In this document: in pieces, positions 47,431 through 56,459 of the stretch
Position numbering within the stretch: the stretch's first letter is position 1
How the letters are laid out: every line of letters begins with the position of its first letter
Assembly: GCF_000468755.1 (NCBI RefSeq)
Contig: NZ_AWEZ01000067.1
Span: 1 to 64,000 of the forward strand
Reading direction: 5' to 3'
DNA: 64,000 nt
Source: Olsenella profusa F0195
Lineage (GTDB): Bacteria; Actinomycetota; Coriobacteriia; Coriobacteriales; Atopobiaceae
The notes under the pieces: generated by a model
What the model was told of the DNA's origin: nothing
The model's database searches: none
The model's input: only the letters and a program-made list of their open reading frames with translations
Translations under genes and position numbers: made by a program

Positions 47431-47580
47431 CTAGCGGGTCTCCTTGTGGATGGTGTGCTTATGGCACCACGGGCAATACTTCTTCAGTTCCATGCGGTCG
47501 GGAGTGTTGCTTTTGTTCTTCTTGGTGGTGTAGTTGCGACGCTTGCACTCGGTGCATGCGAGAGTAACCAGTGTGCGCAT
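47431..47580 (-). CDS. rpmG: 50S ribosomal protein L33 (zinc form)
   Basis: A 49-residue protein too short for many gene finders. It starts [17 protein letters not shown] and has Cys9-x2-Cys12 and Cys36-x2-Cys39 (YCPWCHKHT), the zinc-ribbon form. GGAGG precedes ATG 47580. First gene of the rpmG-tRNA-Trp-secE-nusG unit. Confidence 0.95.
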   Translation of the reverse strand: MRTLVTLACTECKRRNYTTKKNKSNTPDRMELKKYCPWCHKHTIHKETR

Positions 47581-47635
47581 GAATCCTCCTGTAGACTATC
47601 GCCGCCGTATAACCCCATGGGCGACGCAAGTAGTA

Positions 47636-47665
47636 AGGGTATCATTGCTCGGCCAGGTATGTCAA
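47636..47665 (-). promoter_or_regulatory. Promoter of rpmG-tRNA-Trp-secE-nusG
   Basis: On the minus strand a perfect TTGACA (47665-47660) and TACCCT (47641-47636) are 18 bases apart, about 56 bases before the rpmG start. Confidence 0.65.
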
Positions 47666-47732
47666 CTGCCGCAGGTCATGCCACTGCCCCTCAACAAAAC
47701 CACCAAACCCTGGGCGCCCTCACGCACTTCAC

Positions 47733-47767
47733 GAAAGGGGCTCGGCATCCATCGGGATGCCGAGCCC
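47733..47767 (-). terminator. Terminator after tuf
   Basis: On the minus strand GGGCTCGGCATCC (47767-47755) pairs with GGATGCCGAGCCC (47750-47738) around a four-base loop, followed by CTTTCGT. It lies 39 bases after the tuf stop. Confidence 0.75.
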
Positions 47768-47806
47768 TGCTGCCTTGGGGGAGTGTCGCGCTCCGAAAGG
47801 AGGGAG

Positions 47807-49012
47807 CTACTCCTCGATCGTGGAGACACGGCCGTCACCGACGGTGTGGCCGCCCTCGCGGATGGCGAAGCGGAGACCCTGCTCCATGGCGATGGGATGA
47901 ATGAGCTCGCAGCTGACGGTCACGTGATCACCCGGCATGGCCATCTCGACCTTGCCACCATTGGAGTCGGTGAGCGCCTGGATGTCGCCCGTGACGTCGG
48001 TGGTGCGGAAGAAGAACTGGGGACGATAGCCGGAGAAGAACGGGGTGTGACGGCCACCCTCCTCCTTGGTGAGGACGTAGATCTCGCCCGTGAACTTCTT
48101 GTGTGGGGTGACGGAGCCGGGCTTGCAGAGCACCTGGCCACGCTCGACGTCCTCGCGCTTGATGCCGCGCAGCAGGATGCCCACGTTGTCGCCAGCCTCG
48201 CAGAAGTCCATGGTCTTGCGGAACATCTCGATGCCCGTGGCCGTAGAGGTCTGGGTGTCCTTGAGGCCCACGATCTCGATGGGCTCGTTGAGCTTGAGCT
48301 CGCCGCGCTCGACACGGCCGGTGACGACGGTGCCGCGGCCGGAGATGGTCATGACGTCTTCGATGGCCATCAGGAAGGGCTTCTCGTTGTCGCGCTGGGG
48401 CGTGGGGATGTAGGAGTCGACGGTGTGCATGAGCTCGATGATGGAGTCGACCCACTTCTGCTCGCCGTTGAGGGCGCCGAGGGCGGAACCACGGATGATG
48501 GGGGTGTCGTCTCCGGGGAAGTCGTACTCGGAGAGGAGGTCGCGCGTCTCCATCTCGACGAGATCGATGAGCTCCTCGTCATCAACCATGTCGCACTTGT
48601 TCAGGAAGACGATGATGTAGGGCACGCCGACCTGGCGGGCGAGCAGGATGTGCTCGCGGGTCTGGGCCATGGGGCCGTCGGTGGCGGCGATGACGAGGAT
48701 GGCGCCATCCATCTGAGCCGCACCGGAGATCATGTTCTTGACGTAGTCGGCGTGGCCGGGGCAGTCGACGTGGGCGTAGTGGCGCTCCCAGGTCTCGTAC
48801 TCGACGTGGGCGACGGAGATGGTGATGCCGCGCTGGCGCTCCTCGGGAGCCTTGTCGATGTTCTCGAAGGCGGTGTAGTCGGCCTTGCAGCCCTCCTGCT
48901 CGGAGAGGACCTTGGTGATGGCGGCCGTCAGGGTCGTCTTACCATGGTCGACATGACCAATCGTACCAATGTTTACGTGCGGCTTACTACGATCGAACTT
49001 CTCCTTGGCCAT
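47807..49012 (-). CDS. tuf: Elongation factor Tu
   Basis: GTPase delivering aminoacyl-tRNA to the ribosome. From ATG 49012 (GGAGG upstream) the product has 401 residues. The G1 motif GHVDHGKTT, the switch region RGITIS, G3 DCPGHADY, G4 NKCD and G5 SAL are intact. The frame is open through the tRNA-Met gene, but the protein starts at [12 protein letters not shown]. It stands apart from fusA, rpsL and rpsG, which are not in the window, and follows three tRNA genes in one unit. Confidence 0.97.
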   Translation of the reverse strand: MAKEKFDRSKPHVNIGTIGHVDHGKTTLTAAITKVLSEQEGCKADYTAFENIDKAPEERQRGITISVAHVEYETWERHYAHVDCPGHADYVKNMISGAAQMDGAILVIAATDGPMAQTREHILLARQVGVPYIIVFLNKCDMVDDEELIDLVEMETRDLLSEYDFPGDDTPIIRGSALGALNGEQKWVDSIIELMHTVDSYIPTPQRDNEKPFLMAIEDVMTISGRGTVVTGRVERGELKLNEPIEIVGLKDTQTSTATGIEMFRKTMDFCEAGDNVGILLRGIKREDVERGQVLCKPGSVTPHKKFTGEIYVLTKEEGGRHTPFFSGYRPQFFFRTTDVTGDIQALTDSNGGKVEMAMPGDHVTVSCELIHPIAMEQGLRFAIREGGHTVGDGRVSTIEE

Positions 49013-49094
49013 TGCCGTCCTCCTTATGAAACAACCCTTAGGCCATCCTACACGTGCGCATATCTCAAACGGCACCGAAGCGCCGTAAGATTGC

Positions 49095-49171
49095 TGGTAC
49101 CGGTGACTGGATTCGAACCAGTGACATCGCGGGTATGAGCCGCGTGCTCTAACCAGCTGAGCTACACCGGC
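49095..49171 (-). tRNA. tRNA-Met (anticodon CAT, probably elongator)
   Basis: Anticodon arm CGCGG-CTCATAC-CCGCG, T-arm GGTTCGAATCC, encoded CCA (49097-49095). The anticodon stem lacks the three G:C pairs (GGG/CCC) of initiator tRNA, so it is elongator Met; a lysidine-modified Ile2 tRNA with the same anticodon cannot be fully excluded. It lies 83 bases before tuf. Confidence 0.85.
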
Positions 49172-49192
49172 ATGGTGCCGAACGACTTGAGA

Positions 49193-49268
49193 TGGAGCCC
49201 GCGACCGGATTTGAACCGGTGACCTCTTCGTTACCAACGAAGTGCTCTACCGACTGAGCTACACGGGC
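49193..49268 (-). tRNA. tRNA-Thr (anticodon GGT)
   Basis: Acceptor GCCCGTG/CGCGGGC, anticodon arm CTTCG-TTGGTAA-CGAAG, encoded CCA (49195-49193). It lies between tRNA-Tyr and tRNA-Met in the tuf transcript. Confidence 0.95.
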
Positions 49269-49269
49269 A

Positions 49270-49353
49270 TGGTGGGGATGCATGGACTCGAACCATGGAA
49301 CCCAGAGGGAGCGGATTTACAGTCCGCCGCAGTTGCCGCTGTGCCACATCCCC
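49270..49353 (-). tRNA. tRNA-Tyr (anticodon GTA)
   Basis: Class II tRNA with a long variable arm. Acceptor GGGGATG/CATCCCC, anticodon arm GCGGA-CTGTAAA-TCCGC, encoded CCA (49272-49270). Only one base separates it from tRNA-Thr. Confidence 0.95.
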
Positions 49354-49437
49354 ATGCCGTTTTCAAGCCACCCACAAGTGCGGAATCATCCCGAAAGGCA
49401 CGCCCCTCCGAATGGGTTCCTCCTTGCAAGCGGGAGA

Positions 49438-49466
49438 ATGATACGACGGGTACACATCGTTGTCAA
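49438..49466 (-). promoter_or_regulatory. Promoter of tRNA-Tyr-Thr-Met-tuf
   Basis: On the minus strand TTGACA (49466-49461) and TATCAT (49443-49438) are exactly 17 bases apart, one of the best promoters in the window. It implies co-transcription of the three tRNAs with tuf, about 80 bases before tRNA-Tyr. Confidence 0.8.
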
Positions 49467-49552
49467 CGGAATCCACGCGGCCGGGCGTCTCTCTCCCACG
49501 ATTCCTGCACAACTGTGGGGCGACCTGCGCGAGCGGCCCGTCGCAGGGGGCA

Positions 49553-50935
49553 CTAGCCCTGATCTGGCGCCTGCTCCTGCGCCTCCGCCGCCAGGAGGTC
49601 GGCATAGCGGGAGAACCGCACGACCAGGTCCCTCCCTCGCTCATCCCTGATGGACACGCGCGCATTGATGTGACGGAGCGTGGCAACGACGGCCGCGGCA
49701 TCATATGCATGAAAGGTGAGCTTGCCCATGAGCCTACCAGCAGTCACCTCCATGCCCTCCTGGGCCAGCATGTCGACGGCTATGTGGTCGTCAGCGACGT
49801 CCCGACGCGCCTGGGGGTCGTCCACGAGCGTGCCCTCCAGCTCCTCGAGCCCCCTGATGCTGGCGATGGTTCCCGCATGTGCGGCAAAGAAGAAGTAGAC
49901 GTTCGAGCTCTCGCGCATCGGACGCTCCGGCGGTCGGGGCAGCTCGTCCGCCTCATGCCCCCTGCCCAGCTGGAAGTCGAGCAGCCACTGGATGGCGTCG
50001 AAGCCGGTCATGGCGATCATCTTGTCATACCCCATGTCCGCCGTGAGGCGGTACCCCAGCTCGAAGAGGTGGAAGACGCCATCGGCCGTGCGGATGGCCT
50101 GGACGGAGGCGATGCCGTCCCGGCAGCCGGATGCGGCGAGCACACGACGCACGCCGGGATCCACGTCCCTGAGGTATGTGCAATAGCCCGTCGAGATGGT
50201 GGTTCCAAAGTCATAGATGTTGGGGGGATGTCCGGGCTCGTTGTAGGTGGCGCCCAGGCGCAGCATGCGCGCCTGCCCCCCCACCAGCGCGTAGACGATG
50301 CTGAACTCGTCGCCCACCAGGCGCTGCTCGACCACGACGCGGGGGTTCTCGGACACCTGGCGCACCAGCTGCCAGGCACGCACAAGCTCCTCGGGCGTGT
50401 CACAGAAGCTGACCCCCTGGTTGCCGCTGCAATCGACGGGCTTCACCACCACGGGGAAGCGCACGGCGGCGAGCTCCTCGTCGAGCCTCGCCCGCGTGGC
50501 ATCCCGGACGCCACCGGTGGCGAGCTCAGTCACAGCCTGATCCATGAGGGCGGGATCGGGGGCGTACTGGTCTGCCGTGGGCACCCCCTCCCGATGGCAG
50601 ATGTCGAGGAACCTGCCCTTGTTGCGCGCGGTCTCCCAGCCTTCGGGCGCAATGTAGCAGGGGAGTCCCAGACGCCCGCACAGCTCGATGGTGCGGTCGA
50701 GGTTGAACTCGCTGACGCCGGCAAAGACGCCGCCCACGCCCTCGGCACGGCAGCGCTCCTCGAGCGCCCCCACGTTTCCCGTGTCGATCGGCCAGCTCTC
50801 GTCGGCGACGAGCTTTGCCCGGGACGCCTCCGGGGCAAGCCCGTCGGTCACAATCACATGGCAGCCCATGCCCTGGGCCTTGCGCACGATGTCGACACTC
50901 CCCAGTGAGGTGCCCAGCATCAGCAGCTTCTGCAC
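49553..50935 (-). CDS. ATP-grasp family ligase of the polysaccharide cluster
   Basis: Predicted ATP-dependent carboxylate-amine ligase of 460 residues. It has a pre-ATP-grasp Rossmann-like N-terminus (LLMLGTSLGSVDIVRKAQ), then an ATP-grasp domain (PVVVKPVDCSGNQGVSF, VVVEQRLVGDEFSI, and the late metal-ligand region FHLFELGYRLTADMGYD). It starts at a GTG at 50935 with GAGAGGGG upstream. It is the last gene of the polysaccharide cluster. Together with the aminotransferase it could attach an amino acid or carboxylate to an amino sugar. That role and the substrate are inferred. Confidence 0.72.
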   Translation of the reverse strand: MQKLLMLGTSLGSVDIVRKAQGMGCHVIVTDGLAPEASRAKLVADESWPIDTGNVGALEERCRAEGVGGVFAGVSEFNLDRTIELCGRLGLPCYIAPEGWETARNKGRFLDICHREGVPTADQYAPDPALMDQAVTELATGGVRDATRARLDEELAAVRFPVVVKPVDCSGNQGVSFCDTPEELVRAWQLVRQVSENPRVVVEQRLVGDEFSIVYALVGGQARMLRLGATYNEPGHPPNIYDFGTTISTGYCTYLRDVDPGVRRVLAASGCRDGIASVQAIRTADGVFHLFELGYRLTADMGYDKMIAMTGFDAIQWLLDFQLGRGHEADELPRPPERPMRESSNVYFFFAAHAGTIASIRGLEELEGTLVDDPQARRDVADDHIAVDMLAQEGMEVTAGRLMGKLTFHAYDAAAVVATLRHINARVSIRDERGRDLVVRFSRYADLLAAEAQEQAPDQG

Positions 50936-51141
50936 GCGATCCCCTCTCTACCGTCCCTCTCTCGTCCCGGCGACGAGCCTGCTCCTCGGGCGTCCGGATG
51001 GGCCTGCGGGGAGTCTGGCGGCAGCGCAGCTGCCAGGGGTGGCACCCTGACGGCCAGCTCCACGTCCCATGACCGGCCGCATGCCCGCGAACCTGTCCCC
51101 TCTCGCCAGACAAGGTATCTGGCAAGCCCCTCGGGGGTCAT
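50920..51141 (-). CDS. Possible small coupled ORF, 73 aa
   Basis: ATG 51141 overlaps the aminotransferase stop by four bases (ATGA), and the frame ends 16 bases inside the ATP-grasp gene, so it is placed like a translationally coupled gene. The product (starting MTPEGLARYLVWREG) has no recognisable domain, is Arg/Pro-rich and could be chance. It otherwise leaves a 200-base gap that includes a GCCAGA / TCTGGC inverted repeat. Confidence 0.25.
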   Translation of the reverse strand: MTPEGLARYLVWREGTGSRACGRSWDVELAVRVPPLAAALPPDSPQAHPDARGAGSSPGRERDGREGIACRSC

Positions 51142-52268
51142 CGAGACGCCCCTGCCGTCCTGGCGTCCAGCACGAGGTCGCAGATGAAGTCCACGTCCTC
51201 GAGTGGCAGGTCGGCGTAGAGTGGTAGGGTGAGCACGCATTCGCTGAGCCTCAGCGCCACGGGCGTCTGCGTCGCGTCGAAGCGATCCCGATAGCACTCG
51301 AACGCACTCGTGAGCGGATAGAAGTACTTTCGTGCCTTGACGCCCGCCTGTTCCAGGACCTGGCAGACGCCGTCCCTGCTGGCCCCAAACTCCTGCTCGT
51401 CCACGATGATGGGGAAGTAGGCATAGTTGGGTCGCACCTGGGGGTCAACCGGACTGAGCCGAATGCCCCCCACACCCTCCAGCCGCTCCCGATACCGGCT
51501 GACCACGCGCCCACGCCTCGCGATCTCATCGTCCACATGGCGCAGGTTGCACAGGCCCATGGCAGCGCAGAACTCGTTCATCTTGGCGTTGGTGCCAACG
51601 CCATCCACCCACTCGGGACCTCGGATGCCAAAGTTCTTGAGTCGGTAGAGCTCCAGGCCAAAGTCCATGTCACGGTAGCAAGCCGCTCCGCCCTCGATGG
51701 TATTGAATACCTTGGTCGCATGGAAGCTAAGACATGATACATCACCAAAGCTTGCGATTCCCTGATTGCGATAGCGCATGCCGAAGGCATGGGCGGCATC
51801 GTAGATGACCCTCAGGTGATGGCGCTCGGCAATCTCGGCGATGGCGTCCACGTCACATATGTTGCCGTACACGTGCACGGGCATGATGGCGCTCGTGCGC
51901 GTGGTGACGAGGCTCTCGACCTTGGAGACGTCCATCGTGAAGTCACGGGCGCTGACGTCACAGAACACCGGCGTGAGGCCGTTGCGGACGATGGCGTGCG
52001 TCGTTGACGCGAACGTGAAGGGCGTGGTGATCACCTCGCCCTGGAGCTTCAGCGCCTGGAGCGAGAGCTCCAATGCCATGTGGCCGTTGGTCAGGAGTTC
52101 CACGCGCTGGACGCCGAGATAGCGTCTGAGCCCCTCCTGCAGCTGCTCGTGCTTGGGGCCCATGTTCGTCAGCCACCTGTTGTCCCAGACATCCCCGATC
52201 TCTCGCACGTACTCCTCGAACGGGGGCATTGACGGACGGGTGACCAGGATGTTCTTGTGTGCGCTCAT
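51138..52268 (-). CDS. DegT/DnrJ/EryC1-family sugar aminotransferase
   Basis: PLP enzyme that converts a keto-sugar nucleotide to an amino sugar nucleotide. The 376-residue protein has the family blocks: NGHMALELSL, TTPFTFASTTHAI, VHVYGNICD, Asp157 in VIYDAAHAFG, and the PLP Lys186 in SFHATKVFNTIEGG. No matching dehydratase or epimerase gene lies nearby, so the substrate must be made elsewhere. It lies inside the surface polysaccharide cluster. Confidence 0.87.
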   Translation of the reverse strand: MSAHKNILVTRPSMPPFEEYVREIGDVWDNRWLTNMGPKHEQLQEGLRRYLGVQRVELLTNGHMALELSLQALKLQGEVITTPFTFASTTHAIVRNGLTPVFCDVSARDFTMDVSKVESLVTTRTSAIMPVHVYGNICDVDAIAEIAERHHLRVIYDAAHAFGMRYRNQGIASFGDVSCLSFHATKVFNTIEGGAACYRDMDFGLELYRLKNFGIRGPEWVDGVGTNAKMNEFCAAMGLCNLRHVDDEIARRGRVVSRYRERLEGVGGIRLSPVDPQVRPNYAYFPIIVDEQEFGASRDGVCQVLEQAGVKARKYFYPLTSAFECYRDRFDATQTPVALRLSECVLTLPLYADLPLEDVDFICDLVLDARTAGASR

Positions 52269-52331
52269 GGGTTCTCTCTCACGGGGTCTGTTGGGGCTGG
52301 GATGGGGCGGGACGCCTCTCAGGGGCTCGGG

Positions 52332-53348
52332 CTATACCAGAGAGGTATGCTGCGACGCGACGTCGTCGGAACCGGTGCCCCTGTGTCGAAGCATCGTCTT
52401 GGCGCCGGAGAGCACGTTCCACTTGAGACGCTGGGCGACCCCGTACTCCTCAAGCACGGGCTTGTAGCGTGGGGAGAACAGTGCCGCGTAGTGGTGAAGG
52501 ACGAGGTCCTCGAAGAACTCGCGACGTAGGATGGCACGCTGCACATAGGTGGTGTAGCGACCCTCGCTATACTCGTCGAACGCCTGGAGTCCCGCGCGAT
52601 ACCCCTGGTGCACGCGTACGCTGAAGACGGGGTCACGGGAGAGTCGGGACATGAAGCCACCGCTGTCCTCGGTGTAGCAGGACATGGGGCGCGCAATGTA
52701 CCAGGCGGGTCCCTTGCTGAGGAAGAACAGCTGCATGGGCTGATCCCCCACGAGGTAGAACCTGCTGGGGAAGCCCGTTGGCGCAAGCTTGAGGTATTCG
52801 TCCACATAGTCGCGGCGCGTCAGCATGCAGCTGATCTGGAACATCCATCTGCCCTCATAGAGCTCCCGACGGAGCCATCCGTCCGCGCCGAGGATGCCCT
52901 CGTCGACAGGCACGGGCGGGAACATGGCGTGCGGATTGCTGTCACCGGGCCTACGAGCCAGCACGTCGTGAACCGAGAAGGCGCACTCGGGGTGCTCGTC
53001 GAGCGCATGCACCTGGCGCTCGAGCTTGGAGCTGTCGCACCAGCAGTCGTCCGTCTCCAGCAGCGCCACGTAGCGGCCGCGTGCCTGTGCGGCCATCTCG
53101 GTGATGACCGACCTTCCCTTGCCGTACTGGTTCTCGCTCTCGAGGAAGGGGCGCACGATCGCAGGGTAGCGCTCCGCGTACTCCCGAATGACGTCCGCAG
53201 AGCCATCCGTGGAGGCATCATCATGAACGAGCAGCTCGAAGGCGAAGCTCGTCTGCTGGCACACCACGCTGTCGAGGGCCCGTCGAAGCGTCTTGGCATG
53301 GTTGTAGCAGATTCCCAGTACCGACACCACGATCTCATTCGCTGGCAT
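52332..53348 (-). CDS. Family 2 glycosyltransferase
   Basis: Predicted GT-A glycosyltransferase building the surface polysaccharide. From ATG 53348 the product has 338 residues, starting MPANEIVVSVLGICYNH. It has LLVHDDASTDGSADVI, the NQYGKGRS segment, and LLETDDCWCD at the DXD-like metal site. The rest is acceptor-specific, with CYTEDSGGF motifs. The frame is open to 53408 but family similarity begins at 53348. No membrane span. Confidence 0.8.
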   Translation of the reverse strand: MPANEIVVSVLGICYNHAKTLRRALDSVVCQQTSFAFELLVHDDASTDGSADVIREYAERYPAIVRPFLESENQYGKGRSVITEMAAQARGRYVALLETDDCWCDSSKLERQVHALDEHPECAFSVHDVLARRPGDSNPHAMFPPVPVDEGILGADGWLRRELYEGRWMFQISCMLTRRDYVDEYLKLAPTGFPSRFYLVGDQPMQLFFLSKGPAWYIARPMSCYTEDSGGFMSRLSRDPVFSVRVHQGYRAGLQAFDEYSEGRYTTYVQRAILRREFFEDLVLHHYAALFSPRYKPVLEEYGVAQRLKWNVLSGAKTMLRHRGTGSDDVASQHTSLV

Positions 53349-53417
53349 ATTCTGTTCCAACTCTCTCATCGATTGTGACCAGTGGGCCACGCATGGCTCA
53401 CACCACATGAGGTTTCG

Positions 53418-54884
53418 TTAAGATAGCGAAAGCCTCCGCTTCAGTATGCCAAAAATCATCTGGAGAATCGGATTCCTGCCTAGGACACCACAGATGGCAT
53501 AGATGGACACGGCCACCACCACGTCGAGCACGAGTCCGAGGAACACGTTGTGGACGAGGGTGCCGACCGCCATGACGGCCGCCCACATGACGAGGGCGGA
53601 GAGCACGGTGCCGGCCACGAAGCGCACATCGACCCTGGGGCGCACGAGCCTGAGCGAGTGTCGCAGCAGCAGCATATTGACAAAGCACTCTGTCAGGACG
53701 GAGGCGACGGCCGCCCCGTTGAGCGACCAGAGGGGGATGAGGAACAGGTTGAGCGCCACATTGAGGGCCGTGGCGCAAAAGTAGGGCCCCACCAGCTTGC
53801 CCTCCTGTCGCGCGCCAATGATGACCTGATAGGAGACGATGTCGCCCAGCCCCTTGAAGATCATGATCGGCGCCAGGAGCTGCATCGTGAACGCCGCGGG
53901 GGCGAAGGGCTCACCAAACATGACGATAACCAGATTGTGCGCCACGGCCACCGTTCCCATCACGATGGGGGCGGCGAAGTAGAACACGATCTGCATGCCC
54001 AGGGTGACCAGATCGCTCACCTTCTCGCGATCCGTCTCGAAGAGGTAGCTGATGCGTGGCAGGAATACCTCCGAGATGGCCGTGCAGAGGGTGAAGACCA
54101 CCATGACCGCCTTCATGGCGTTGCTGTACCAGCCCACCACCTCGGGGGTGTCCATGGCACCCAGCATGAGCACGTCAACGTAGTTGTAGAGCTGGGCGCC
54201 GGCAGAACAGGCGACCAGGACGAAGATGGGCCTCAGGTGCTGCCTGAGGTGGAGGCCGTGGAGCGTGAGATGCACGTGGCGCCTGGCGCGCACGATGTTG
54301 AAGAGGTAGTTGCCACAGGTCCCCATGACCGTGAGGAAGGCACTCAGGACATAGTCCTGAGGGCCGTGCACGAACAGGAGGATCGCAAGCACCGAGAGCC
54401 CCTTGACGATGATGCTCCTTACGGCGATGTAGACGTAGTCCTCCCTCCCCTGGTAGAACCAGTCGATGCTGATGTAGTTGAAGAGGATGGGCAGGCCACA
54501 CACGAGATACAGCGGCAGGTCGCTCGTAAAGAACAGGGCGACCACGATCGCATAGGCCAGCAGTGCCACCGTCGTGGAGCAGAAGTTGATGGCGATGATC
54601 TCGCTGAAGCAGGTGTCGGTGTCCCGTTGGCTGTCGCGGCGCTTGGCGATCTCGCGCACGCCATACATGGGTATGCCCAGACAGGCGACGAGCACCAGAT
54701 ACGAGGCGACGTTCTGCGCGTACGAGACCGCTCCGACGCCCGCCGGCAGAAGGACGCGCGCGAGATAGACGGACGAGATGAGCGGGAAGATGACGTTCAG
54801 CACCTTATAGAGCACGTTGAACGCCGCGTTTGCGGCAAACGAATGCCCCTGCGGCGGCTGTGAGGTGACACGTTGGCTAGCCAC
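53418..54884 (-). CDS. Wzx-type polysaccharide flippase
   Basis: Predicted lipid-linked oligosaccharide flippase of 488 residues in the cytoplasmic membrane, of the MOP/MVF superfamily, with about 12-14 hydrophobic spans. The start AASQ-like NAAFNVLYKVLNVIFPLIS and the AQNVASYLVL and DVLMLGAMDTPEVVGWYSNA blocks are typical. The start is a GTG at 54884 with AAGGGGGAA upstream, overlapping the preceding VanZ-like gene by eight bases. The frame is open further upstream but not conserved. Confidence 0.85.
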   Translation of the reverse strand: MASQRVTSQPPQGHSFAANAAFNVLYKVLNVIFPLISSVYLARVLLPAGVGAVSYAQNVASYLVLVACLGIPMYGVREIAKRRDSQRDTDTCFSEIIAINFCSTTVALLAYAIVVALFFTSDLPLYLVCGLPILFNYISIDWFYQGREDYVYIAVRSIIVKGLSVLAILLFVHGPQDYVLSAFLTVMGTCGNYLFNIVRARRHVHLTLHGLHLRQHLRPIFVLVACSAGAQLYNYVDVLMLGAMDTPEVVGWYSNAMKAVMVVFTLCTAISEVFLPRISYLFETDREKVSDLVTLGMQIVFYFAAPIVMGTVAVAHNLVIVMFGEPFAPAAFTMQLLAPIMIFKGLGDIVSYQVIIGARQEGKLVGPYFCATALNVALNLFLIPLWSLNGAAVASVLTECFVNMLLLRHSLRLVRPRVDVRFVAGTVLSALVMWAAVMAVGTLVHNVFLGLVLDVVVAVSIYAICGVLGRNPILQMIFGILKRRLSLS

Positions 54885-55590
54885 GAGATTCCCCCTTGTC
54901 GTGATGACGCTTCCACCAGTGCCAGTATCCGGCTGCGGCAAGCGCACCACCGAGCGTGTTGTAGGTAAGATCCGCGACTTGGAACGTACCCACGTGCAGG
55001 ACGAGCTGACAGGCCTCGATGAGCAGCGAGAGAACGCCCACGGAGACGATGGCGCGCGCCAGCGGATGACGGGAGGCGTGACGGCGCAGGAGCACGTCGA
55101 GCAACGCCACGGCAACCGGCATGAGGAGCAGCAGGTTCTCGAACCCCTCCCCCGTGAAGTCGCCGTTGCTGTCGTGCAGGCCCCACCCCTCCCAGAGCAC
55201 GCACAGCGGGTCAGACCAGTACCCGCGCCCCATCAGCGTGCGGCTGGCCACCAGCACGACAAAGGTGACGAGGGCGCCCTCGCCTCTGAGGGCGGCATCC
55301 CCCCTGAGGGCGGTGGCCCATGCGCGTGCCCCCGCAAAGAGGGCACCCCTCACATGTGCGGCATGTTGGCACCAGACGAAGGGTGCCAAGGTCACCACCA
55401 CGGCGACGGCAAGGGCAAGGGGGAGCGGCACGAAGAACGCCTCGAGGATGTCCCCCACAACAGTGGCCAGAGCAACGATCAGCCTCATCATGAGTCCCAT
55501 GGCCCTCGCTCCCACGAGGCGTATAGGTGCCCAGCACCAGCGGTAGGGCCGGAACGCACCAACGACATCCTTGTCCAGAGGGATGGGCAC
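54877..55590 (-). CDS. VanZ-like membrane protein
   Basis: Membrane protein of 237 residues with four to five hydrophobic spans and the VanZ-family end (SVGVLSLLIEACQL, GTFQVADLTYNTLGGALA). VanZ-like proteins are known from teicoplanin resistance clusters, but most members lie in envelope clusters with unknown function. The start is uncertain: ATG 55590 or ATG 55500 (with GGGAG upstream). It is coupled to the flippase gene by overlap. Confidence 0.7.
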   Translation of the reverse strand: MPIPLDKDVVGAFRPYRWCWAPIRLVGARAMGLMMRLIVALATVVGDILEAFFVPLPLALAVAVVVTLAPFVWCQHAAHVRGALFAGARAWATALRGDAALRGEGALVTFVVLVASRTLMGRGYWSDPLCVLWEGWGLHDSNGDFTGEGFENLLLLMPVAVALLDVLLRRHASRHPLARAIVSVGVLSLLIEACQLVLHVGTFQVADLTYNTLGGALAAAGYWHWWKRHHDKGESRG

Positions 55591-55673
55591 GACCCCAGGC
55601 GCACCCCGAGACCCTGATGGCTCGACCGCACGGGGGATGACCGGAGCAGGGACACGGCCGTCATGCGCCCCAC

Positions 55674-56459
55674 CTATTCTCCCCCAGCCACAGCCTGGAC
55701 GGGAGACATCTTCCTCCCCTTGGCGTGCGCCCCATAGGTCGGAGGGACGCCATCCTCCTCATCCTGCCGGGAGGCGGCATGGTGATCCCGTGCCATGGCG
55801 ACGATGGAGCCGAGCACAAAGCCGATCACAAAGCCCAGGACCGCGACAAGATCGCGGGAGAGGGAGCTGGGGTGATCCGCGAGCTGCGGGGGCGAGGCGA
55901 CCGTCATGTAGGTCGAGTTGATGACGTCCTCCATGTAGCCCGGTGCCTCCTGCACGAGCAGCTGGGCGAGAAGGTAGGCGTCCTCTGCCGTATCCGCCGT
56001 CACAGTCACCGTCACGAGCGGGGTGGTGGCCTCCACCGTGGCGGTCGCCAGCTTGCCCTGGCGTGCGGCGATGTCATAGGCCGAAAGGCCGGCGGCATCG
56101 GCAGCCTGCTCCTGCAACGACCCGCTCGAGAAGGCGAACAGATAGACATTGGCAAGCGACTGTGACGTACTCATGTCGCTGGTGTTGAGGTAGCCGAGCG
56201 CCTGCTGGTCGTTCGGATCCAGCGCCGACTGATCCGCAGAGGCGGCGGCCTGGGTCGTGGGACGATTGCTCACGTACACGGTAAACGTGGACTGGTACTG
56301 CGTCTTTACGAAGTAGGTGACGTAGGCAAAGCCCAGGGCCGCACCGAGCAGCGCCATCAGGATGCAGGAGACCATGTGATGCCCTATCGACCCTAGCAGC
56401 GCGGACAGCCTGATCGTCGTATGCTCGTCGTACGAGAGGTCGATGTACTGACTGCTCAT
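55674..56459 (-). CDS. Chain-length determinant (Wzz/CpsC-like)
   Basis: Membrane protein of 261 residues that would set polysaccharide chain length. It has two transmembrane spans (about 30-52 and 207-226) flanking an extracellular region with the coiled, Gln/Ala-rich stretch and TATVEATTPLVTVTV. It belongs to the CpsC/YveK type without a fused tyrosine kinase. No separate Wze/CpsD kinase is present in the cluster. It overlaps the WbqC-like gene by four bases (ATGA). Confidence 0.8.
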   Translation of the reverse strand: MSSQYIDLSYDEHTTIRLSALLGSIGHHMVSCILMALLGAALGFAYVTYFVKTQYQSTFTVYVSNRPTTQAAASADQSALDPNDQQALGYLNTSDMSTSQSLANVYLFAFSSGSLQEQAADAAGLSAYDIAARQGKLATATVEATTPLVTVTVTADTAEDAYLLAQLLVQEAPGYMEDVINSTYMTVASPPQLADHPSSLSRDLVAVLGFVIGFVLGSIVAMARDHHAASRQDEEDGVPPTYGAHAKGRKMSPVQAVAGGE

